From Udeniomyces pyricola (lineage: Eukaryota; Basidiomycota; Tremellomycetes; Cystofilobasidiales; Mrakiaceae), in contig BCIK01000016.1 in the NCBI GenBank assembly GCA_039545295.1, positions 396,034-460,033 of the forward strand: 64,000 bases of DNA, written 5' to 3'. Shown piece by piece: positions 33,856 through 44,957 of the stretch. A model generated the notes under the pieces. That model did not search any database and was not told the origin of the DNA. It saw only the letters and a program-made list of their open reading frames with translations. The stretch's first letter is position 1. The number at the start of each line of letters is the position of its first letter. The translations under genes were made by a program, and so were the position numbers.

Positions 33856-36800
33856 ATGGATGGCTCAGATCACTTCGACACTATCTCCGGCCTGCCCTTG
33901 CTCGGTCCGTCGTCCTCCTTCTCGTCGTGCCAGCTGTCTCTATGCTTGGCTGCCTTGTCGAACGCGTTGCTCGATCCTCTCTCTCCTTCCCCGCTGACAT
34001 GTCTCGACGTTGATTGCAATCTCATCCTTTCGTCCCTGCTAATCTTGTAGACTATCTGTGAGTCTCATCCAACTCGGAACGGGGCCTGCTTCTAGCCAAC
34101 GCCCAGAGACTGATCCCCCTCTCCTGTTCACCTCATTCCAATCAACTCCTCAGAACCTCTCACCCTCACCCTGCTTTCGTGCTGCCATCCCCCAGACTGT
34201 CAGTCCTCGTGAAAGGCATCCTCACTATCTACCTCGCCCTTGGTTCGCTCGTCTGACGGATCTTTCGACTGACTCGCGCATGTCTGCCATCCTCTACACA
34301 GTTCCTCCTCCTCAAGTCCCTCACTCACGCCACTCTGGTCGAACCCCGCGGCCAACAGCGCGCTCGGCGAGCATTTCGAGTCATGTATCGACGACAAAGA
34401 TCGTGAAGACCTGGTCTCGCTGATAAGTTCGTATGGTGTGCGCGTCGAACCACGGCAGGTATGCGGGTCGGTGTGGGTCAGGGCGCTGACGTAGTCGATC
34501 CTCTCGTTCGCATGTATTCTCTTGCTTGCTTGCTCCCACCTTCCTTCCCTACCTTGGCGGCTTTTTCTCTTGCTCTGAACGTACCTGCACCTACTTCTCG
34601 CAATCATTCCGTGTTCATCCTCATCTTGGATCCGGCTCACCAACAGCATCGAGAGACACCTCCGAACCGGACGATCTTCCCTCGCATACACCCGCCGGCG
34701 AGACTAATAGCTCGGACTTTGGCGAGGGGTCCGCCGTGTCTTTCTACGACGAATCAGGCGACTTCTTTGACCTTCCAATATTCTCCCCAACCAAGATGGC
34801 CAAGAAACGGGTTTACCAAGCCCTGCTTGTCCCATCGGGTCACCCATCGTTCCTCATCCTTCAGCTTCATCCGCCGCCCAAAAAGTTCGTCGCCCGCGCC
34901 GGCCGGCAGAAAGACAAGAAACCTAACGGCGTCTCCTCCCCTGGCTACTCAGGCCTACCTCCACCAAACCTCGCTGCTGCGAACCAATCCTCTATCTCAT
35001 CCCGGGGGTCGAAAGACTCAAAGTGGTCACAATCCACGACCTCCTCCCACGCCTCTGCTCCGCGTCCAAATGACGTCGTCCTTCATCAAGGTCGCGGTCA
35101 CAAGACGACTGCCCGAGACTTTGCGCCAAGCGCTCTCAACAGCAATCGCACACGCGGTACGAGTAGTACAGGGCCCTCGTACCACTCTCAGAGGACCAAC
35201 GGAACGGGCATCAGCGGGATGAGCCGACTGAGCGGGCTGAGTGGAGAAACCAAGAGCATCCGGAGTGCACTCTCAGTGCACCCTTCGTTACCGGATGGAG
35301 AAGTCGATGAGATGGAAGAAGAATCTTATGCGTTCAGCCATGTGAACGAAGAAGATGAGACTGGGAGTCAATACGTTGGGGATGGGGAGACCGTTTCGTG
35401 CGAGGAGCTTCTCCGTACAACGGATTGGAGTAAGACGCCCTTGGGTCCAGTGCGTGCAGCATGTTACTTTGGCTGGCTTCTTTGAATCTCTCGTCCGATC
35501 CAAGATGACCGGGGGTTGAGGCGCTGCTGATGCTTATTTGTCATCGTGGGCTGCGTTTTTTTTTTTGCAGAGAGATAAATGGCCAGGTAGCCTGAAGACA
35601 GCCGTCTCTATTTTGCTCAAGACGCCGAACGAGGCCGTCATCTGTGCGTGAACGTCTCTGCCCTTGCAAGTTTCGGCTCAGAATGAAGCATCGTCTTTGC
35701 CCGTGCTTGGAACTGAGGTGTCATCTTGTTTTCCCGATCGCTTGTTCGATTTTTTCTCTCTTCTCGCAGGGTGGGGTCCGGTCAAAAAACTCACTATGAT
35801 CTACAACGACGCTTACACCAAGACGGTCGAGTTAATCGGCGAGCATCCTGCACAATTTGGCCAGCTTGCATCGATAGGTTGGGGAGATGTGAGTTCATAG
35901 GCGGATCTATACCGGCTGCAAAGAAGTGTCAAGATGCCTCAGCTGACTGACCCTTACTCTCTCACTGCTGTGTATCCTCCCTCTTAGATGTGGAAAGACT
36001 ATCAGGCGATGGCAGAGCAAGTCATCACGGAGGGAAAATCGATGATGAAGGATGACGGTAAGCCCATGCGACGGCAGTTTGTCCCTTAAAAGGCTTGCTT
36101 TTCCTCCGCGCACGAGTCATCTGACCCTCTCTTCGCTTTCAATTTGACACAGATTTGATGTTCTTGGGCGATTTAGAGACGTACCATACATGGCGATGGG
36201 CTCCGCTCTCGACAGAGTCCGGGTCCTATGGTGGTCTCATGATCAATTCGTTCGAAACGACTATGAACGTTCTCCGCCAACGATGGCTCACCTGTCTCCG
36301 TGATCTCTCGGCACGCATAAGTGAGGGATACCTTTTCTTTGCGTCTGCGGTCTCTCATTCCACCGTCTGACACGCTCATGTTCTTTCTTGCTTGTCTCCT
36401 CAGCTTCAACTCACACCATCAAAGACTACTCGGATGTGAGTTTCTGATATGCGCATCTGACAAGTCCTGACTCCGATCAATTTCGACTGACCATGGCGTC
36501 ATCCGCCCATGTGTTTCACCACGTCAGGGATTGTTGAAAGCCCTCGAGGCAAACCCGAAAGATTTCTCGTTCGCATATGTGTACAACGCCAAAGACATTG
36601 ACATCTCCGACCAAGCGTCCTCTGCATCTATCTATCTACACCTGTGTACGAATTAATCGTTCCCTCTGCCATCGAGCATCCCACTCAATATTCGCTGACA
36701 ACCATTATGTTTCACTTCCAGCTGGCACAATTGGTGTCCCGCTGAATCACTCATCGGCCCCTCAGGTCGTCAATTTGAATCATCGAGGGTTCGATCCAAA

Positions 36801-39800
36801 CCATCCTCCAACTAAGCCGGATGCAGCTGGCGTGACTGGTTCGCCCTGGCCTTTCCGAGAAGCCTTCATGTACGTAACGTATCAGTCATCTGACAAGCCT
36901 TCTGTCTTCCGAGGAACCGAACTCACCTGCTGGTCTTGTCTTCTTCGGCCATGTTTGGAAGGACCCAACGCACTGTCCACATCCAAGAGTTGGATCCGCA
37001 TCTCGTCGACTCATTAGAGTACCGCTCGTGGGGGTTCGTCTGTTTCTCTCTCTTTCTCTTACAGCCGCAAACCGTCTCCGATCTGTTTCGCTAACCTATC
37101 AACCTCTTTCATCCCCCAGTGAACCCCCCGCAGAGGCAGTCTGCATTCCCATTTCCGAGAACTTCTCAAGTGGCAGACTCGTCTTTGTGGTGATCGGGCT
37201 CAACACTCGACGACCGTACGACGAGGAATATTCTGGATTCATCAATGACTTGAGGTGAGCATTCCTTGTTTCTTGTCCTCCGTCGAAACCTGCATCTCCG
37301 ATCAGCCTCTGACTAAGCACTGGCTTGGTATCCGCTCCGTTTTGCAGATCTAACCTTACCGGCCATCTCAAGTCGGTTACTTCGTTCGAAGCAGAGGCTC
37401 AACGAGTTGCCTCCCTCGAGGCTATGGACCATGCCAAGACGACGTTCTTTACGAGCATCTCGCATGAGCTCAAGACGCCTCTGACCTTGTATGTACCTTT
37501 GTTAGCCGTTTCGAAGAATTTATGTTCTGTCCCCTGCCCCCCCCCTTCTGAACATGACCATTCATCTCCCCTCCCCTCGTTTTGTTTTTCACTCTGTTAG
37601 AATTAAGGGACCTCTGACAGATCTGGCAGACAGCGAGAGCGACAGCGGGTAAGCTTTCTGCTTTGACATTCCATCTCATTGCTTAGTTGTCGTGGGGCAT
37701 GTCTCAATTGCGTTTGTCTATCGTGAACCCGTTTGTTGCCTCCCTCTCTCTGTACTCAGTCGAAAGAAACAGTTTGCTCTCGCTCTGCGGAACACGGCTC
37801 GATTAGCTCGATTAGTCGACAGCCTGATGGACTTTTCGCGCATCGAAGCCGGTCGATTACAAGGTGCATGATGAGCACATCAAATCCTTCAATCCTTATT
37901 CTCTTCTTCACTGAGGCTCACTTGTATCAATTCACTCTGAAATTTCTAGGTCACTTCCGTCCGGTGCACCTTGGGCTCTTGACCGCCGATTTGGCCTCCC
38001 TGTTCCGAAGCGCTATTGAGAAAGTGAGATTACTTTGCTTTTTTTTTTTGCTTGGCAAGCTTTTGATTTACTGCATGCTCATCGTGTTCCTTGTGTTCTG
38101 CTAGCATCTCGACTATGAAGTCGACGTCGAGACATCAGAGAGCGAATCTCCGGTCTACCGTAAGCTGAGAATATATATATCGTGTTCCTCCTTGGTATAC
38201 CGCTTGAAAGAACGAGTTGAGCTCACGCAACCGACGCACTTGAAATTTTGTCACGCCTTGGTATAGTCGATCGGGAGCTATATGAAAAGATCCTCTTCAA
38301 TTTGATTGGTGGGTCTTCAAGTTTCGACTGCCTTAGTGTGCGCTCTCTTGCGGGGTTCATTTGCTGATCCGGTTCATTTCCCTTGTTTTTCGAGTTTTTC
38401 CAGGCAACAGCTTCAAAGTCAGTGTTCAGTACTGATGTGGATTTCTCCAACTCTAGATGTCCTGGATCTGACGGTTTTTTCTTCTTCTTCTTTCTCTTCC
38501 TCCGTCGTCGACGCCGTTGTTCAGTACACTTTGGCAGGCTTCGTCAAGGTCTCGACCAAGTACATGCCAGAATGGGTCGAAGTGACCGTTCAGGATTCGG
38601 GCGTCGGCATTCCCAGTCAGTTTCACGCGTCTTTGTTCATACTTCTTCCTGCGTCTTTAAAAGACGCGACACATCTGACTTGACTGTCTCTGTTGATCAT
38701 ATCAGAAAACGAGGTCGCCTCCGTTTTCGAGCGCTTTCATCGGGTTGCCTCGTCGGCTCGTTCAATCGAGGGAACCGGTTCGTACAAACGCCTCAACCGA
38801 ACGTCTCAGGTTTGGCTTGACTTTTGCTGACGTCGTGCATCATTTTCTTGTGCGGTGATTGTTGTGGGCAGGAATCGGTCTCAGTTTGACGTCGGAGCTC
38901 GTTCATATTCACGGAGCTGAGCTCTTCCTTGACTCTCGTACGGCTGAAGAGTCGTCGGATGGAAGTTCGGGCTCTCGGTTTACGGTCAGGTAAGTCAAAT
39001 ATGATTCTCTTCCAGCAAGTCGAGGTAATGTGCGTTGACTGATACGAGACGTGTTTTCGCATTTTTAGATTCCGCTATGGAAAGGACCACCTTCCGCCAG
39101 CACAAGTATGTGTCTCTCCTCTTCTGTCCCTTCCCCCCCTTCCTCTTCCCATCTTTATATCCATAATTGTTTCTTGCTGACGAGCAATACCTTTCATGTT
39201 TTCCCCAGACGGATGATACACCAGAAACCTCATTGGGAGGTAGTTCGTATGCCAAGGGTATCGTTGACGAGGCAAACCGATGGAAGAAAGATGGTGGGTC
39301 GTCTCATCAATCGGCAAGCGAGTCTGGCATGTCCACATCAAGAGACTCAGGCGGGATAGACATCAACTCGCTTCTTTGGGACAAGGGGGACACTATCCTC
39401 ATCGGTCAGTTTCGCATAGCACCTCCTGGTTCAATCGTTTGCCCTTCCAAGCTTTCTTGAGATACTAAATCCTCTCGGTTGGCGTTTCTTTCTTTCCTCA
39501 GTCGACGACTCTCTCGACATGCGATCATACATCCGGTCAATTCTATCACCCTACTGCCGCATCATCGAAGCGTGCGACGGACGAGAGGCCCTTCAGAAGG
39601 CCATCGAGGAGAAGCCGGACTTGATCATATCAGACGTAACCATGCCAATCCTGAATGGTTATGAGCTTCTTTCTGCGCTGAGATCATCGCCCAAACCAGC
39701 GAGCTTGATCCCTCTGATCTTGCTCACGGCTCAATCGGGCGATGAAGAAAGAGGTGCGTTCGACTCGGACGGACGAAGGGTTTGGGCTATCTTGACGGCT

Positions 39801-42800
39801 GAACGATCTGCTGACGCCTTTTCTACATTATCGCGCTTCGACAGTTAATGGCTTACTGGCTGGAGCTGAAGGTACGATGGGTTCCGGTCATGGCAATGGC
39901 AATGTTTGCTGCGCGTGATGACAACTGACCACTCGCATGTTGCTCCGTTCATCGTCTGTAGACTACCTTGCCAAGCCATTTAGTGCAAAGGAGCTCATCG
40001 CCCGTGCACACCTTCAGATGGTATGTGGTACAACGGCTTCCCTGATCTTGTTTGTCAGGCAGAGTAGCTGATCGTGGTGGTATCTCTTTCATCGGTTGGT
40101 CCGACTCAGATTCTTGGCAAGAAACGAATTGAACTTGAGCTCAAGTTCACCGAACAACTCGCTGCCAAGTGAGCATCTTTTCCTAGCTTGATGGCATTGT
40201 GATGTATCCACAGTGAAGTGGTGATACTGATCGATGTGGCTTGCTTGACCTCTCAGCCAATTTTTGACCGAGATCACACCGGTTGGAATTCAAAGAATCG
40301 ATCATGAGTGCGTTTTATTTCGTTTGGCGGTGCTGCCTTCTCTCTGCCAATTTTATGGATTTAGTCACTGATGACAATATCATCTCTACGACACAGCGGT
40401 CACGTCATCTTTGTCAACGATTCTTGGTATCGACAGTGAGTGGACCTTTGCCTCGATCCCGAATCTCAAGGTCTTCATGACACCTTTACTTACTGCATGC
40501 CTTGACGACAGATCCGGTTACCCCCGCAATCGACCGCTCGACGACTGGATGGAAGCCATTCATGAAGATCATCGCGACGCGTGCGCATCAGCTTTCGATA
40601 CCCTTTTGGACGGCAATGGTGCGTCGTTGGAATTCAAGTGGCAGACCGGAGGGTGGAGTGTTGCCCAGGTGAGTTGGCGCAAACCCTCACGCAGGTTTTT
40701 TGTTCCCCTTGGTCGCTGTTTACCCAGACTGATTCGTCGCGATTCATCGATATGTAGGCTGTGGTTTTGAGCCGGGATGATTCTCCTTCAACCGGAATCA
40801 TCACCGTCTTGACTGATATCAGCGACCGAAAACGACTTGAGGCAGAGCGAGCGCTTCACATCGAGAAGGAAGAGGCCCATCAACGTCGTCGCATCGCCGA
40901 TTCCGAAGAAAAGGCAAGGACGTCAAACGAGCAGAAACGACACCAAGAGTTCTTGGTCTCAGTCATCTCGCACGAGCTTAGAAACCCGACCTCAGCAATC
41001 CTGCAGTGCTCATCGCTTTGCAAGGGTAACTTGGCTTGTAAGTCAATGCCTTTGTGAATGTCCAAACACACACAGTGTTTCCTTTTCAAAACAGCGCTGA
41101 TATTCGTTGCTCGCGTATGGAAATCATAGTCCTTCGGGACGAATTTGCGGCGTGCATAGAGGCCCAAACCCCCTTCCATCCCAATTCTGAGCTCATCAAT
41201 CTCATCGAAGAAGATCTGTCGGCGCTCGACTCGATTTACGAGATGGGACAGACTCAAGTCCGAATTGCGAACGATGTCCTCAGCATGGGCAAGATGCAGC
41301 TCAATACGCTTGTACGTCCCTACGCCAGTCTCTTTGCGCAATGTATTGGGTGCGCCTTGCCCGCTGACGCTCAAATTCTCCTGTCTTCCTTGCTGCCCAA
41401 CGTCATGTAGGAAATTGCGTCTGTTCCGTGTGATCTTCGGGCAGAATGCGAGCGTCTAGTGTCGACGTTCTCGAACGAATGTCGTATCAAGCAAATCAAG
41501 CTTCAACTTTCCGTTGGGGATCAACTCAAGATGCTCACTGATCGGAACCTTCGCGTGCTCTACACCGATCCGGTTCGGCTGAATCAAGTGATCATCAACG
41601 TTCTCGCCAATGTTAGTCGGCCTCCTGCTTTTTCATCGGTGAGGTAAGGATTCAAACCGGCACACTAAATGCTAAAGTTTTGCTTTCCTTCTGTATATTT
41701 CTCAGGCTATCCGCTTCACTGCCAATGCTCGCGTCAGGAACATCACCATCTCGATCGACGTGCGACGTAACCCGCCGGCAGAGGGCTCGTGTGAACCGTA
41801 CGTGGCCTACTTGCCTTGCCCACCTTGAACTGATCGAGCGAGGAGCAATTTATAGTCGTTTCTGTTCTAACGCTGATCTCTGGTACTTTCATACGGTATC
41901 ATTTGCAGTGGTCCAATCGACTTTGCACCGCCTGCCCTTGGCCATGATGCGCCATATTGGGTCTTTGTCGCCGTTAAGGACACGTACGTTTATTTTGATC
42001 TTTCTCTTATCCCGTCCTATATTGGTCAACGGAACCGTCCCTGACGACACGCTTCTCTGCTCTTTTCTAGCGGTCCTGGGTTGTCGAGCGAAGAACTCTC
42101 CAACTTGTTCCAGCGGTTCTCACAAGCCAACAAGCTCACGCATACCGTCTTTGGTGGATCCGGTCTGGGTCTCTACGTCTGCCGGTAAGCTTCGCGAGAC
42201 TGGTTGTCTACAAGATCCCAGGGGTACTTAAAACCCGAGTCCCACTGACCATCCATTTGCTTTCGATCGACGTTGATTTGCCTTTCTCTTTGATCGTCTC
42301 AGGATGATTACCAAACTCATGCATGGCGCTATTGACGTCTCGAGCGCTCCCAACCAAGGGTCGACGTTCCGCTTCTATATCCAGGTTGGTAGCGCTTCCT
42401 TACCTCGATCCATCCACTTCTGTCGTCCCGCTCACCTGATCCTTCGTGCTGACGTACTCTGATTATCATCCAGGTCAAGACACCTCCCGCGCAGGTGGAA
42501 GGCAAGACCACCCCTTACGGCGCACCCATTCAACGGCGAGCCATTCCGGTGAGAGCATTGCACGTGCTCATCGTCGAGGACAATCTTGTCAATCAACGGG
42601 TGCTTACTCGCCAGCTGTGAGCGTCCAACATACTATCTGCGGGTCCTCATCCCTTGTTGTCTCACTGATTCTCTCTACCTTGGTGGTCTCTCATTTCAGG
42701 AAAAAAGCGGGATTATCATGCGAAGTCGCCAACGACGGTCAAGAAGGTGTCAACGTCTTGACTGAGTCCTTTGCTGCCACTCGACGGTTCGACATCGTCC

Positions 42801-43383
42801 TCATGGATGTTAGCATGCCCTTGATGGACGGCATCAGTGCCACCAAGCTTATCCGAGAGTTGGAGAAGACTCACGTCATCCCAAACCCACCCAAGACGAT
42901 CGTGAGTTTCGAGCGGGACATTCTACTTACCTTTTCATGGCGAGTTACCCCGCATATCCTTGCCTAGGACTCATAGTCTACCCTTTTCCTTGAACCATAC
43001 GTGTCTTCTCTTTTGTAGATCATTGGTCTGACTGGAAATGCTCAAGAGGACCAACTCGTAAGACCCTGCCGACTCTTTTTCTTAGTCCCCTCCTAACAGG
43101 CCTCGAGAGCTGACCAAGACGTTCACCCTATCACTTCTTTCATCCTCCAGGCAGAAGCACTCGACGCAGGCATGGATGCTGTCGTCGTCAAACCTTGTAG
43201 GTCTTATGTTTCGATCTCAAACCGGATCTTCTCTCGTCTTCTGCTTGTGGTGGATTTATTCCGTCGCAGTTTGCTAATCCGAAACGCCCATGCTGACTCG
43301 ACCCTCCCCCCTTTTTTTTTGCCTTCCACCTAGACCGGATCGATGACCTTCTGGAAAAGATTCAAGATATCGCTGCCGCCTAA
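33856..43383 (+). CDS. Tandem double hybrid histidine kinase (PAS-GAF-HK-REC-PAS-HK-REC)
   Basis: A sensor kinase with two complete phosphorelay units in one chain, split into several dozen short exons. Start model: 33856-33904, a 7-nt exon 34051-34057, and 34302-34458, giving a PAS-like N-terminus (DHFDTISGLPLLDYL, PLWSNPAANSALGEHFES). Next comes the PAS-type block after DWSKTPLGP, with WPGSLKTAVSILLKTPNEA and MIYNDAYTKTVEL (35.4-36.3 kb). Unit 1: H-box SISHELKTPLT (37.4 kb), N-box FNLIGNSFK, G-boxes DSGVGIP and GTGIGLSL, receiver VDDSLDMRSY with LIISDVTMP and YLAKPF (39.5-40.0 kb). A further PAS (GHVIFVNDSWYR) precedes unit 2: H-box VISHELRNPTS, N-box LNQVIINVLAN, GGSGLGLYVCR, receiver LIVEDNLVNQRVL, LMDVSMPLMDG and VVVKP (to 43.38 kb). 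All phospho-acceptor His and Asp residues are present. Overall layout resembles Cryptococcus Tco2. The junction between exons 3 and 4 is ambiguous. Confidence 0.9.
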
Positions 43384-44020
43384 AACCGCTCGTTCTCCCC
43401 TCTCCTTCATCCTATCTCTTGCGCCTCTTATCTTTGCTCCACTACATGCACCTTCCTGCTGGGTTTTTAATCACACACATACGCAATTACCAACCTAGAA
43501 GTTATTTTTCATCTTCCGTTCCGTCGTGCTCTTCCTTTGGTATCAGTTATATCGTCTCGCATTTAACGCCTTTACGAGTGGATGCATTCATCCAGCCATC
43601 CATTCAAGACTGCCTTCTCCACAATCCCTTCTCATCTCTAGCATCATGTTCTCTCTCATTTCTTCTTTTTCTTCTTCTTCTTCTCAACATTTCCTCCCTT
43701 CTCACCCTTTCTGGTTCTCCTTGCTTCCCTCCCCCCCCCTTTTTTTCTTTTTGCTCTACTTCCTTTATCCTGTCCCATCCCCATCGAGCATAAGGCTTTT
43801 TTATTTTTCTTTCTGTTCTGTGTGTATCGCGTCTTATCCGACCTCCATATATATCCCTCCTCTCTGATCGGCCCTTGCTTCCTCCTCGTTCTTTATAGGC
43901 TTCCGTGGTCGGGTTTTATCCCCCCCAGCCGCGACCGGCGATGAGGGGGGAGCCGCGCATGCAACGTGTCTTTTGTGGTAGCAACCACAAAACTTCGTAC
44001 AATAGTAGCTTCAGCTTTCT

Positions 44021-44051
44021 TTCTTCTTCTTCTTCTTCTTCTTCTTCTTCT
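44021..44051. repeat. TTC microsatellite
   Basis: About ten TTC units on the plus strand, in the 3' region downstream of the histidine kinase gene; GAA on the minus strand. Confidence 0.9.
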
Positions 44052-44232
44052 TTTTCTTTCCAATCTTGCGTCGTATATATACATATATATATATAGTTAT
44101 GGCAGACTCCCTCGGTTTGACGGACGTCTAAATCCTCCACAGAATTCCAACCTTTATATCATACGCTACTTACTAATACTCATGTTGGCTTAGTAATCCT
44201 CCGATGCGATCCGACGGGCTGTCAAAAATATC

Positions 44233-44252
44233 AACTAGCTAGCTAGCTAGTT
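44233..44252. repeat. Perfect 20-bp palindrome (CTAG-rich)
   Basis: AACTAGCTAGCTAGCTAGTT equals its own reverse complement. It lies between two convergent genes and could fold as a small hairpin in either 3' UTR. Confidence 0.85.
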
Positions 44253-44957
44253 AAACTAACTCCAGATCGATATTTTCGGGTTTTTTTTCTTCTTTTTCTT
44301 TCTTTGTTTGCTTCATTTCATTCCCCTCTTTCTTGTTCTTTTTTCTCTCTCTTTTTTTTGGGGATCCCCCCCCATGCGGATATCTTTATATGGGCGAATG
44401 CATACAATATGATCATGTCGTGTACTACTACTACTACTACCACTACCACTTGCTCTTCTATGTCTTTTTCTTTTCAGTCCCGACAAAGGCGTGCAAAAAA
44501 AAAAAACACTATTTCATTTTGATGTTCGGTCCTCCCTTTCCCTTTGACAGACCAAAGAGCACAGAAACAAGCGTTGAAAAGCTGGGGGAGGAGAAGGGGA
44601 GGGGGAGGGGAGGGGGGGGGGNGAGAGAGATTTGCAGAGCCATAAAGCAATAAAGAAAAAAAAAGAAAAAAAAAAGAAAGAGACAGAGGGAAGAAGAAGA
44701 CCAAACAGAAAAATATTATCTTTCCTTCATGTTCCTTTCCGCCCTTCCCTCAGTCTTTCAAAGCTCAGCATGGATCCATCCGTCTCCTCTCCCTCCTCAC
44801 CTTGATCTACTCCCCCCCCCCCTCCCCTCCCATCTCTCTTCATCCCCTTGTTTTTTTTGTTTTTTTTTTTGAGGTTCTTGTGTGGTGTTTGATTATTGTT
44901 TTTTTTTTGTGAGTGTGTGAGTGTGTGTGTGGTTGTTTTCGGTTGAGCCACCTTCCT

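Larger units (their letters stand above)
43384..44957. other. Convergent 3' region rich in simple sequence
   Basis: About 1.6 kb between the histidine kinase stop and the Cid1-like gene stop. It carries T/C-rich UTR sequence, a TTC microsatellite, an AT microsatellite at 44072-44095, a 20-bp palindrome at 44233-44252, G- and A-runs around 44600-44680 and an N at 44622. No coding signal. Confidence 0.55.

Noticed and set aside
43916..44140. ORFs made of TTC/GAA repeats
   Set aside because: Coding potential comes only from the microsatellite.
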